Below, one piece after another: positions 1-8,079 of a stretch of 64,000 nucleotides of DNA. Below the pieces are notes generated by a model. That model was not told where the DNA came from. It saw only the letters and a list, made by a program, of their open reading frames with translations, and did not search any database. How positions within the stretch are numbered: position 1 is the stretch's first letter; each line of letters begins with the position of its first letter. Source of the stretch: Polaribacter sp. KT25b (GTDB lineage Bacteria > Bacteroidota > Bacteroidia > Flavobacteriales > Flavobacteriaceae); NCBI RefSeq assembly GCF_900105145.1, contig NZ_LT629752.1, positions 930,001 to 994,000 on the forward strand, given 5' to 3'. The position numbers and the translations under genes were made by a program.

Positions 1-555
1 ATGTCAACTAAATATAAAGCAACCATGACAGATACAGGCTATTTTGTAACTATTACAATTGTAGGTTGGGTAGATGTTTTTACGAGGTTAAAGCAACGCT
101 ACATAATTATTAATGCTTTAAATTATTGCCAAAAAGAAAAAGGTTTAGAAATTTATGCATATTGCATTATGCCAAGCCATGTACACATGTTATGTAAGGC
201 AAATGAAGGATATTTATTATCTAATATTATGCGAGATTTTAAAAAATTTACATCAAAAAAAATAATAGATACTATTATAAATTATCCTGAAAGTAGACGT
301 GAATGGTTATTAGATTTTTTTAAGAATGCTTGTAAACATTTAAATAGAAAACAAACCTATAAAGTATGGCAAGATGGCTATCATGCAGAAATATGTAATT
401 CTAATACTTTTATAAAACAAAAATTAAATTATATCCATAACAACCCTGTAATTGATAAAATTGTAGCAAATCCAGAAGATTATATGTTTAGTTCTGCTCG
501 TAATTATGCAGATTTAGATAGTGAATTAGACGTTGTTGTTTTAAATGTTTTTTAA
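1..555 (+). CDS. REP-associated tyrosine transposase (RAYT, Y1 HUH family)
   Basis: This 184-residue protein has the single-domain fold of IS200-like Y1 transposases. The HUH metal-binding motif is visible as PSHVHM (H60 and H62). The family's tyrosine-bearing helix is YIHNNP (Y144 is the candidate nucleophile), followed by PEDYMFSSARNY, which is typical of RAYTs. Such proteins nick and join single-stranded DNA at REP hairpins and are usually single-copy, domesticated relatives of IS200 transposases. The ATG is the first base of the window and the length suits the family, so the gene is probably complete, but its upstream flank cannot be seen. REP-like hairpins begin two bases after the stop codon and carry decayed copies of this gene's last 20-30 codons. 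That ties the enzyme, or a close sibling, to those repeats. Confidence 0.9.
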   Translation: MSTKYKATMTDTGYFVTITIVGWVDVFTRLKQRYIIINALNYCQKEKGLEIYAYCIMPSHVHMLCKANEGYLLSNIMRDFKKFTSKKIIDTIINYPESRREWLLDFFKNACKHLNRKQTYKVWQDGYHAEICNSNTFIKQKLNYIHNNPVIDKIVANPEDYMFSSARNYADLDSELDVVVLNVF

Positions 556-556
556 T

Positions 557-932
557 CTTGATGTCGCGAATTTGCAATCCGTGAATACTACATGTCTATA
601 TCAAATATTTCCTCGAAAGATGATGTGTTTAGCTCCTCTCGTAATTATGCAGACTTAGATGTTATTTTTTTAAAAGTTTTTTAAGTTGTTTAATTCTTAC
701 AGTTGTGGGCACGGATTACAAATCCGCGCTATCGGTTTTTAAATGTTTTTTAACTTGATGTCGCGGATTTGCAATCCGTGAATATTACATGTCTATATCA
801 AATATTTCCTCGAAAGATGATGTGTTTAGCTCCGCTCGTAATTATGCAGATCTAGATGTTATTGTTTTAAATGTTTTTTAAGTTGTTTAATTCTTACAGT
901 TGTGGGCACGGATTACAAATCCGCGCTATCGG
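557..932 (+). repeat. Two tandem REPIN-like units carrying RAYT 3' tails
   Basis: There are two copies, 557-735 and 754-932, about 180 bases each, joined by an 18-base echo of the RAYT 3' end at 736-753. Each copy starts with a hairpin CGGATT-TGC-AATCCG (764-778 in copy 2; one mismatch in copy 1 at 567-581). Each ends with CGGATT-ACA-AATCCG (712-726 and 909-923). The two hairpins of a unit are near-exact reverse complements over 19 bases, which is the REPIN arrangement. Between them lies a reading frame matching the RAYT C-terminus (FSSxRNYADLDV... to TAA). The copies are close to identical apart from scattered substitutions, so they look like products of recent duplication. They may be internally deleted derivatives of a RAYT element. 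Confidence 0.88.
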
Positions 933-1039
933 GGAGTTTTTATTGCTTCTGCTAAATGTTTTTTATTGAAAAGGATTTTATGCAGTATCCTTAATAATTT
1001 GTAAATTCGTTTATACTATTTTTAGTACTTTACTTAGCT

Positions 1040-1429
1040 ATGAATAAAATTATAAATGTAACTTGTGCTATCATCAGTTTTAAGGATAAAACTTTAGCTG
1101 TTCAGAGAAGTGAAACAATGAAACTTCCTTTGAAATGGGAATTTGCTGGAGGTAAAATAGAAGTTGGAGAATCTGAAATTGATTGCATTAAAAGAGAAAT
1201 CTTAGAAGAGTTAAACATTCAAATAGAAGTCAAAGAAAGATTGACTTCGGTAGTTCATCAATATCCTAATTTTAAGATAAAACTAATACCTTTTATAGCG
1301 GAATATATTAAAGGAGAATTGAAATTGAGAGAACATTCAGATTTTGTATTAGCCAATAAAAAAGAAATGCTAAATTTAGATTGGGCAGAAGCAGATGTGC
1401 CAATTTTAAAAGAATATATGAAGCTATGA
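1040..1429 (+). CDS. NUDIX hydrolase, MutT-like, coupled to the helicase
   Basis: A 129-residue single-domain NUDIX protein. The Nudix box lies at residues 38-60: GKIEVGE, then REILEEL (R52, E53, E56, E57), with Asn59 where the consensus has Gly. The N-terminal strand and the KWEFAGGK approach resemble the MutT / (deoxy)nucleoside-triphosphate pyrophosphohydrolase group. Substrates of such enzymes range from 8-oxo-dGTP to other nucleoside diphosphate derivatives, and the sequence does not fix which. Its TGA stop (1427-1429) overlaps the ATG of the helicase (1426-1428), so the two are translated as a coupled pair. It lies between two blocks of REP-like repeats, which argues for a cassette rather than a housekeeping mutT. 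Confidence 0.88.
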   Translation: MNKIINVTCAIISFKDKTLAVQRSETMKLPLKWEFAGGKIEVGESEIDCIKREILEELNIQIEVKERLTSVVHQYPNFKIKLIPFIAEYIKGELKLREHSDFVLANKKEMLNLDWAEADVPILKEYMKL

Positions 1430-4400
1430 ATAAAGGAATATACGAAGAGTTAATAACACAACTTATTAATGATAAACTAAATGAAATAGATAAGGACAAG
1501 TTTTTTTTAAAGAAAAATTTAATTGATAAAGAAGAAGCTTCTGGTATTCTATCTAAACATTTATCTAAAACGGTTAAGCAAGCTTTTGATTTAATTAAAG
1601 GTCAAAACAAGGTAGAGGAACAAATAAAAATAGCTAATAAAATAATTAAGCTACTTAAGCAGGAATTAAAAAAACAAGATTTTGATGAAGACTTGGTTCA
1701 TGTTGAAGGAGAAATTTTAAAAGCTGTTTTTTCTAAAACTGATGCCCACTTTTCAAATTTAGATTTGCACCTCAAAGAAATAACACCTTATACAACTTTA
1801 ACACAAAGCGAATTATTTACTGGTGGAAATGGTGGTTTATCTCTAGAAAGTGAGCTTAAAAAAGAAATACTTTCTTCTGATAAAATCAATCTATTAGTTT
1901 CTTTCATAAAGTTCAAAGGAATAATAATTCTTGAAAAAGAATTAAGAGAATTTACAGAACGAGGAGGAGAACTAAATGTAATCACGACAACTTATATTGG
2001 TGCAACAGATTATAAAGCCGTTCAATTACTTGCTAAGCTACCAAATACCAAGGTTAAAATATCTTACAATACTTCAAACGAAAGATTGCATGCAAAAGCC
2101 TACTTATTTTACAGAAATACTGGCTTTCATACTGCTTATATTGGTTCTTCAAATTTTTCAAGGTCTGCTTTAACTGATGGTTTAGAATGGAATTTAAAAG
2201 TGACAACTAAAGAAGTTAGCCATATAATTGATAAGTTTCAGAAAACATTTGATGCATATTGGCAAAGTAATGATTTCGAATTATTTAACGATTCTATTCA
2301 TAAAGAGAAACTTCAAGATGCATTAAAGCAAAGTAAGTTTAGTAAGCCTTATGAGAATACAACTGCCTTTTTTGATATCAAACCATTTCCTTATCAAAAG
2401 GAAGTTTTAGAAAAATTAGAAGTAGAAAGAACAGTACACAAAAGATTTAGAAATCTTGTTGTTGCAGCAACTGGAACTGGGAAAACGGTAATTTCTGCTT
2501 TTGATTATAAGAGATTCAAACAAAATAATGAATCTTCAAAACTATTATTCTTAGCACATCGAAAAGAGATATTACAAAAATCACATTCAACTTTTCAAGG
2601 TGTTTTAAAAAATAATAATATTGGTGAATTATGGGTAGATGGACAAGTTCCTGATAATTTCGAATGTGTATTTGCATCTGTTCAAACAGTCAATAATCAA
2701 ATTGAAAATGTAAACATATCTGCAGATTACTATGATTATATAATTATTGATGAATGTCATCATCAAAAAGCAAAAAGTTATAGGTCAATAATTAATTATT
2801 TCAAACCTAAAATACTTCTTGGCCTTACAGCAACTCCGGAAAGAATGGATGGTGGAGATATTTTAGAAGATTTTGACAACAAAATTGCAGCAGAAATTAG
2901 ATTACCTGAAGCAATGAATAAAAAATTGCTTTGCCCTTTTCAATATTTTGGAATTACAGATAGTATCGATTTATCAAATGTTAAATGGGTTAAAGGAAGG
3001 TATGTAGCAAGTGAATTAACAGATGTTTACACTGTAAATGACAGAAGAGTTCGCGAAATTATTGATGCATTAGATAAGTATACAAAAGATGTAAATGATG
3101 TTAGAGCATTAGGATATTGTGTTTCAATGGAACATGCCAAATACATGTCAGAAAAATTTACTTTAGCAGGATTAAAAGCGGATTTTTTAACAAGTAACAA
3201 TAGTAAAGACAGAGTTCATATTCGTAAAAAGCTAGAGAAGAAGGAAATTAATTATTTGTTTGTCGTTGATATTTTTAATGAAGGGATTGATATTCCTGAA
3301 ATAGATACTTTACTATTTTTAAGACCAACAGAAAGCCTAACTATATTTTTGCAACAATTAGGAAGAGGTTTAAGGTTATTTGAAGAAAAAGATTGCTTAA
3401 CCGTTTTAGATTTTGTTGGAAATTCTAGACCAGAGTATAATTTTGAAAGTAAGTTTAGAGCATTAATAGGTAAAACAAATACTACTGTTGTTAAAGAAGT
3501 TGAGGATAATTTTCCTCACTTACCATTAGGGTGCTCAATAGTTTTAGAGAAAAAGACTAAAGAAACGATTCTTAAAAATATTTCTGCTGCAACATCATTA
3601 AATAAAAATAAATTAATTCAAAGAATTCAGCAATTTCAACATGATACTGATTTATCACTAACCATTGGAAATTTTAGTGCCTTTTACAATATACCATTGC
3701 AATCAATTTACAAAAGAAATAGTTGGAAAAGACTATGTCAACTTGCAGGTAAAATAAATGATTTTGATTCTAAAAATGAAAAACCAATTATTTCAGCAAT
3801 CTCAAATAAGTGGCTTTCTACAAATTCGTTGAGCTATTTTACTTTTATTTTAAAAATTGCAAAACAAAATTTCGCTATAAATATTTCTGAATTTAATTCG
3901 AATGAAAAAACAATGCTCTTAATGTTGCATTATGATGTTTGGCAAAAAGAAGGAGGATTTGATTCATTAGAAGAAAGCATAAAGGCAATTGGTTTGAATA
4001 CAATTTTAGTTGAAGAAATAACAGAAGTTCTTGAGGTGTTAATTGAAAACATAGACTTTAAAGAACTACCTATTGAACTTCCTTATCAACAACCATTGAA
4101 ATTACATAGTCGCTACACTAGAGACCAAATTTTAGTTGCTTTTAAGTTTAGTAGTTTCGAAAAAAAATCATCTAACAGAGAAGGAACTGCTGAAAACAAA
4201 GATTTGAATACAGAAGTGTTGTTTATCAATCTTATTAAAACAGAAGAAAATTTTTCACCAACAACCATGTATAATGATTATGCTGTAACTGAGTCTTTAT
4301 TTCATTGGCAAACTCAAAATCCAGCAAGACCAGATTTAGGCAAGGGTTTATCTTACATAAACCATAAAAAAACAAAAAAAAGAATATTACTTTTTGTTAG

Positions 4401-4566
4401 AGAAAAAGCTATAAATGAGTTTGGTAAAAGTTTAGGGTTTATTTTTATTGGAGAAGGAAATTTAAAAGATCATAGAGGTTCTAAACCAATGAGTATTAAT
4501 TGGGAGCTTCAAGAACCGATGCCTCATTATTTATGGAAGGATGCAGCCAAATTATCAATTGGTTAA
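1426..4566 (+). CDS. PLD-nuclease-like/DEAD superfamily 2 helicase with DUF3427
   Basis: This is a 1046-residue multidomain protein. An N-terminal helical segment is followed by a phospholipase-D-like domain with LHAKAY (H222, K224) and then GSSNFS. Next comes an SF2 helicase: Walker A ATGTGKT (K353), DECH box at 442-445, LTATPE near 467-472, and motif VI QLGRGLRL around 644-651. The last 150 or so residues have the look of DUF3427. I chose ATG 1426, which overlaps the NUDIX stop by four bases, over a TTG 45 bases upstream inside the NUDIX frame. Proteins of this architecture often sit in variable, defence-like regions. Nucleic-acid remodelling or cleavage is inferred from the domains. The PLD domain shows only one clear HxK motif, so it may act as a dimer or may only bind. 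Confidence 0.9.
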   Translation: MNKGIYEELITQLINDKLNEIDKDKFFLKKNLIDKEEASGILSKHLSKTVKQAFDLIKGQNKVEEQIKIANKIIKLLKQELKKQDFDEDLVHVEGEILKAVFSKTDAHFSNLDLHLKEITPYTTLTQSELFTGGNGGLSLESELKKEILSSDKINLLVSFIKFKGIIILEKELREFTERGGELNVITTTYIGATDYKAVQLLAKLPNTKVKISYNTSNERLHAKAYLFYRNTGFHTAYIGSSNFSRSALTDGLEWNLKVTTKEVSHIIDKFQKTFDAYWQSNDFELFNDSIHKEKLQDALKQSKFSKPYENTTAFFDIKPFPYQKEVLEKLEVERTVHKRFRNLVVAATGTGKTVISAFDYKRFKQNNESSKLLFLAHRKEILQKSHSTFQGVLKNNNIGELWVDGQVPDNFECVFASVQTVNNQIENVNISADYYDYIIIDECHHQKAKSYRSIINYFKPKILLGLTATPERMDGGDILEDFDNKIAAEIRLPEAMNKKLLCPFQYFGITDSIDLSNVKWVKGRYVASELTDVYTVNDRRVREIIDALDKYTKDVNDVRALGYCVSMEHAKYMSEKFTLAGLKADFLTSNNSKDRVHIRKKLEKKEINYLFVVDIFNEGIDIPEIDTLLFLRPTESLTIFLQQLGRGLRLFEEKDCLTVLDFVGNSRPEYNFESKFRALIGKTNTTVVKEVEDNFPHLPLGCSIVLEKKTKETILKNISAATSLNKNKLIQRIQQFQHDTDLSLTIGNFSAFYNIPLQSIYKRNSWKRLCQLAGKINDFDSKNEKPIISAISNKWLSTNSLSYFTFILKIAKQNFAINISEFNSNEKTMLLMLHYDVWQKEGGFDSLEESIKAIGLNTILVEEITEVLEVLIENIDFKELPIELPYQQPLKLHSRYTRDQILVAFKFSSFEKKSSNREGTAENKDLNTEVLFINLIKTEENFSPTTMYNDYAVTESLFHWQTQNPARPDLGKGLSYINHKKTKKRILLFVREKAINEFGKSLGFIFIGEGNLKDHRGSKPMSINWELQEPMPHYLWKDAAKLSIG

Positions 4567-4609
4567 TTATTTGTGCTAATAAAAGTGTAAAATAAAATCA
4601 TTTTTCAAA

Positions 4610-4804
4610 ATGAAAGAAGAAACAAATACTTTATATGCCATTTATAAGAATGGTATACACTTAGGTAATGAAAAAGGCATAAATATTAATGATGCAATAA
4701 GAAAATACCTTATTGCATCATTGTATGAGGATTTTTTAGAGGATAAGGAATTCGCTTCTTTATATTCAGGTAAAGAATCGATTAAAAAAATACATTTCTT
4801 ATAA
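4610..4804 (+). CDS. Small uncharacterised protein (64 aa)
   Basis: I do not recognise this 64-residue acidic protein. It has no signal peptide, membrane segment or known motif that I can see. The sequence is helix-prone (NINDAIRKYLIASLYEDFLED). It starts 43 bases after the helicase stop, on the same strand, and before the second repeat block, so it may be the third gene of the island. A helicase accessory or regulatory subunit is possible but is inferred only from position. It could also be a chance ORF. Confidence 0.5.
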   Translation: MKEETNTLYAIYKNGIHLGNEKGININDAIRKYLIASLYEDFLEDKEFASLYSGKESIKKIHFL

Positions 4805-4828
4805 TTATTCCCTTAAAACTTATACCCC

Positions 4829-5218
4829 GATGTCGCGGATTTGCAATCCGAGAATACTAAATATCTATATAAAACCGTTAACCAAAAGATTGTATGTTTA
4901 ATTCTGCTCGTAATTATGCAGACTTAGATGTTATTGTTTTAAATGTTTTTTAAGCTGTTTAATTCTTACAGTTTGGGCACGGATTGCAAATCCGCGCTAT
5001 CAGGTTTAGTTCTGCTCGTAATTATGCAGACTTAAATGTTATTGTTTTAAATGTTTTTTAAGTTGTTTAATTCTTACAGTTGTGGGCACGGATTACAAAT
5101 CCGCGCTATCATGTTTAATTTTGCTCGTAATTATGCAGACTTAGATGTTATTGTTTTAAAAGTTTTTTAAGTTGTTTAATTCTTACAGTTGTGGGCACGG
5201 ATTACAAATCCGCGCTAT
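4829..5218 (+). repeat. Three REP/RAYT-tail repeats on the far side of the NUDIX-helicase cassette
   Basis: The first unit (4829-5002) has both hairpins: CGGATT-TGC-AATCCG at 4836-4850 and CGGATT-GCA-AATCCG at 4980-4994. The next two (5003-5111 and 5112-5218, about 108 bases) lack the left hairpin and end with CGGATT-ACA-AATCCG (5089-5103 and 5198-5212). All three carry a decayed RAYT C-terminus (SARNYADLD... VLNVF or VLKVF then TAA) and the spacer GTTGTTTAATTCTTACAGT (GCTGTTT... in the first). The orientation is the same as in the block at 557-932, so the two blocks are direct repeats flanking about 3.9 kb of coding cargo. Confidence 0.88.
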
Positions 5219-5356
5219 TTATATTTAACAATTTGCCTTCTTCTAATTTGTATCGTAATGCTAGTAATTTTAAGAAAAAATAGACTGTTAATCTACGTCA
5301 GTTAACATACAAATAAGTATTATCTTTAAATTAAGTCTATAAATACTAAACAAAAA

Positions 5357-5381
5357 AAATCCAAGATGTTGTCTTGGATTT
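5357..5381 (-). terminator. Rho-independent terminator after the SulP gene
   Basis: The arms AAATCCAAGA and TCTTGGATTT form a perfect 10-bp stem around a 5-base loop (5367-5371). Read on the minus strand the right arm is followed by a run of T (the A-run at 5352-5359). It sits 25 bases beyond the SulP stop codon. Confidence 0.75.
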
Positions 5382-5406
5382 TTATATACTATATGTAGTA
5401 AGTATT

Positions 5407-7299
5407 TTAAAACTTATACTCTTTCAAAGGTTTTGGAAACTTCTCTGGGTTTGCCGCTAAATGATAACGAGGATCATCTATATCATCAATAATAATATCT
5501 GTAAAAACAGGACTAGATTTATAGAGTAGCAATTTACAATCTTCACTTAAATGTTTTAACGTAATTGTTTTGCCTGCAGCTTGGTATTTTTCTACCAAGG
5601 CATAAATAGCTTCAATAGCAGAATGATCGGAAACACGAGCTTCTACAAAATCTATTTCTACTTTTTCAGGATCATTTTTTATATCAAATTTTTCGTTAAA
5701 AGTAGCAATACTTCCAAAGAATAATGGTCCCCAAATTTCATATACTTTCGTGCCATCTTCTCTAAAACGCTTTCTAGCTCTAATCTTTTTAGCACTTTCC
5801 CAAGCAAAAACTAAGGCAGAAACAATAACACCCACAAAAACGGCAATTGCTAAATCAAAAAATACAGTTACAGCAGAAACGATGATTAATACAAAAGCAT
5901 CCGATCTTGGAATTTTCTTTAAAATTCTAAAACTAGACCAGGCAAATGTTTCAATTACCATCATAAACATTACACCAACAAGTGCTGCAATAGGTACTTG
6001 TTCTATATATTTATCAGCAAATAAAATAAAAGTTAAAAGCGTTAACGCCATCATAATTCCAGATAAACGTCCACGTCCGCCAGCATTAATATTAATAACA
6101 GTTTGCCCAATCATACCACAACCACCAGTTCCACCAAAGGCGCCACTAACAATGTTTCCTGCTCCTTGTGCAATACATTCTTTATTTCCGTTTCCTCTAG
6201 ATTCTGTTAATTCATCCACTAAATTCATGGTCATTAAAGTTTCTATTAAACCTACGGATGCCGCTAAAAAAGCATACGGAGCAATAAATTTTAAGGTATC
6301 AAGATTAAAAGGAAGGTTGCTCCACAATTCTACAACGTTTAAATTCTTAGAAAGTTCTGCAATTCCGTTTAAACCTGCGCCACCACCATCTCTAATAAAA
6401 TCGCCTACATTAATAGACCCTAATCCGCTAAAAATTGAAATTAGTGTAACAATTAAAATGGCTGTTAATGCCGCCGGAATTTTTGTAGTTAATTTAGGTA
6501 AGCCCCAAACAATAAACATGGTTAATAATACTAAACCAATCATTACATACAAAGTGTTACCTTGCATGGTTGTTTTTACAACACCACTATCTTTTACAGT
6601 ATAAAATCCTTCATCAGAAGCGTTAAAAACTACTTTCTTCGTTTTTGCATCAAAAACTTGACCATCAGACACAAGAAATACTTCTTCGTTTGTATTACTG
6701 TTTTTTACGGATTTTCCATCAATCGTAAATAGTAAGGTATTCGATTTTAAATCTTTTACTTGATTGTTAGATACATTATATACCAATTCTTTCGATTCGG
6801 TTTTACGCATATTTTGTCCGAAGAAATCTTTTTTATTCTCTTTAAACATTCCCAATTGCGCCATAAAAATCACAATTGCCAAACCGTTTACAAATCCCAT
6901 CATTACAGGATGTGGAATTAAACGCACAAAACGACCTAGTTTAAAAACACCTGCAAAAACTTGAATAATTCCCATTAATACAACGGCGGCTAAGAGATAA
7001 AAGTAACCCATGTTTTCAACAGGATTGTCAAAAAGCAAACCTTTTGCGTGTCCTTCTTGTATCATATGAACAAAAATAACAGCTACAGCGCCTGCTGCAC
7101 CAGATATTAATCCGGGTCTTCCGCCAAAACTAGCTGAAATAATTCCGACTACAAAAGCACCAAATAAAGCAACGATTGGGCTTATTTGTGCCACAAAAGC
7201 AAAAGCGACAACCTCTGGAATCATTGCTAAAGAAACCGTGATTCCTGCTAATACATCGTCTTTGGCATTTGGTATTATTTTTCTAATAAATTCAGTCAT
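5407..7299 (-). CDS. SulP-family anion permease with STAS domain and an inserted repeat loop
   Basis: An inner-membrane SulP (SLC26-like) transporter of 630 residues for sulfate, bicarbonate or a similar anion. The N-terminus shows the SulP signature region (AGITVSLAMIPEVVAFAF, GGRPGLISGAAGAVAV), then many membrane spans, and a C-terminal STAS domain from about residue 525 with DHSAIEA. The start is ATG 7299. A TTG 27 bases upstream would lie ahead of a probable promoter box at 7324-7331. The protein is longer than common bacterial SulPs because of a hydrophilic insert of roughly 90 residues (about 152-245) between membrane helices, built of imperfect 17-residue units such as VFLVSDGQVFDAKTKK. 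The substrate is not determined; there is no sulfur-assimilation or carbonic-anhydrase neighbour. Confidence 0.9.
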   Translation of the reverse strand: MTEFIRKIIPNAKDDVLAGITVSLAMIPEVVAFAFVAQISPIVALFGAFVVGIISASFGGRPGLISGAAGAVAVIFVHMIQEGHAKGLLFDNPVENMGYFYLLAAVVLMGIIQVFAGVFKLGRFVRLIPHPVMMGFVNGLAIVIFMAQLGMFKENKKDFFGQNMRKTESKELVYNVSNNQVKDLKSNTLLFTIDGKSVKNSNTNEEVFLVSDGQVFDAKTKKVVFNASDEGFYTVKDSGVVKTTMQGNTLYVMIGLVLLTMFIVWGLPKLTTKIPAALTAILIVTLISIFSGLGSINVGDFIRDGGGAGLNGIAELSKNLNVVELWSNLPFNLDTLKFIAPYAFLAASVGLIETLMTMNLVDELTESRGNGNKECIAQGAGNIVSGAFGGTGGCGMIGQTVININAGGRGRLSGIMMALTLLTFILFADKYIEQVPIAALVGVMFMMVIETFAWSSFRILKKIPRSDAFVLIIVSAVTVFFDLAIAVFVGVIVSALVFAWESAKKIRARKRFREDGTKVYEIWGPLFFGSIATFNEKFDIKNDPEKVEIDFVEARVSDHSAIEAIYALVEKYQAAGKTITLKHLSEDCKLLLYKSSPVFTDIIIDDIDDPRYHLAANPEKFPKPLKEYKF

Positions 7300-7323
7300 A
7301 ATATAGTTACTTTTAAAAGTCGG

Positions 7324-7331
7324 CAAAGATA
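7324..7331 (-). promoter_or_regulatory. Bacteroidota -7 promoter box for the SulP gene
   Basis: On the minus strand this reads TATCTTTG followed by C, a match to the Bacteroidota consensus TAnnTTTG. Transcription would start some 5-7 bases downstream, leaving a leader of about 20 bases before ATG 7299. I see no clear -33 TTTG. Confidence 0.5.
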
Positions 7332-7475
7332 GTTTGTTTTTTTTAGATAGGCTTCTAGTGTAAAAGTTTATGCATATTAGTGCTTAAAATTACGAATTTG
7401 TCTTATTCTTAGGATGAATTTTAAGATTAAACAAATAATATCATTTATATATTACTGCAACTTAAAACTAGATTA

Positions 7476-8072
7476 TTAGGCTTTTTTATAAGCATCATAA
7501 ACAAGTTTGATGTTTGCAAAAGTATTTTTTAATGCTTCATCAATTTCTTTTTCATTTTTAAAGCAAACCTCTGTAATTCCTTCTTCGGTTTGCGGCACTA
7601 ATGGTTTGTCAAAGTCAGAGGTCATTAAAAACCAATGCGTTTCTTTTAGTTTTATGCCTTTGTAAAAATAAATATGATACGTAGTAATTAACTTTTTTTT
7701 GATGGATAAATTAAAAATGCTACATTCTTCTTCAACTTCTCTAATTCCGGCAGTTTCAATGCTTTCTCCTTTTTCAATTTTTCCTTTCGGTAAATCCCAA
7801 AAGTTATTTCTATAAATAAATAACACTTCTTTTTTTTGATTTAAAACCAATCCGCCTGCGGCAGGAATAACTTTCATGTTTTTTAAGAAAATTAACCAAT
7901 CGGTTTCTATATCAGAAGAAATTAATTTTATACCTTTAATGTCATCATTCTTAAGCTTGTTTAACACTTCGTCAAAAAGAATATTTTTAAAGTTATATAC
8001 CGGAAAAATATTTTCTTTTTTTAAAGAAGAAGTGATAATAATTGGTTTGTCATTTATAAAAACTTTATACAT
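7476..8072 (-). CDS. NUDIX hydrolase divergent from pyrE
   Basis: A 198-residue protein with a NUDIX domain in its second half. The box is GKIEKGES followed by REVEEEC, with the flanking FWDLPKGK common to diadenosine-polyphosphate/ADP-ribose type NUDIX enzymes. The N-terminal 70 residues (from MYKVFINDKP) form an extra domain that I do not recognise. I chose ATG 8072, because the TTG start further up lies inside a likely promoter box. The start codon is 7 bases from that of the divergent pyrE, so each gene's promoter overlaps the other's coding region. The substrate cannot be assigned from sequence. Confidence 0.87.
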   Translation of the reverse strand: MYKVFINDKPIIITSSLKKENIFPVYNFKNILFDEVLNKLKNDDIKGIKLISSDIETDWLIFLKNMKVIPAAGGLVLNQKKEVLFIYRNNFWDLPKGKIEKGESIETAGIREVEEECSIFNLSIKKKLITTYHIYFYKGIKLKETHWFLMTSDFDKPLVPQTEEGITEVCFKNEKEIDEALKNTFANIKLVYDAYKKA

Positions 8073-8075
8073 TTG
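8046..8075 (+). promoter_or_regulatory. Promoter of pyrE, inside the NUDIX coding region
   Basis: TTTG at 8046-8049, an 18-base spacer, then TACATTTG at 8068-8075 match both halves of the Bacteroidota promoter (TTTG, about 19 bases, TAnnTTTG). The start point would fall at or next to ATG 8080, so the pyrE message may be leaderless or nearly so. Confidence 0.55.
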
Positions 8076-8079
8076 CAAT

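Noticed and set aside
1381..1425. Upstream TTG start for the helicase
   Set aside because: It lies inside the NUDIX frame; the ATG at 1426 gives the classic four-base overlap and a normal N-terminus.
4829..5218. Regularly spaced repeats resembling a CRISPR array
   Set aside because: The repeated unit is over 100 bases, includes the supposed spacers, and encodes a RAYT tail. There are no unique spacers and no cas genes.
5750..6604. 284-codon open frame on the plus strand
   Set aside because: It is antisense to the SulP coding region, has no recognisable domain, and the SulP frame explains the sequence fully.
7876..8079. N-terminal extension of PyrE by 68 codons
   Set aside because: It is antisense to the NUDIX gene and does not resemble any PyrE N-terminus; a full promoter lies just before ATG 8080.
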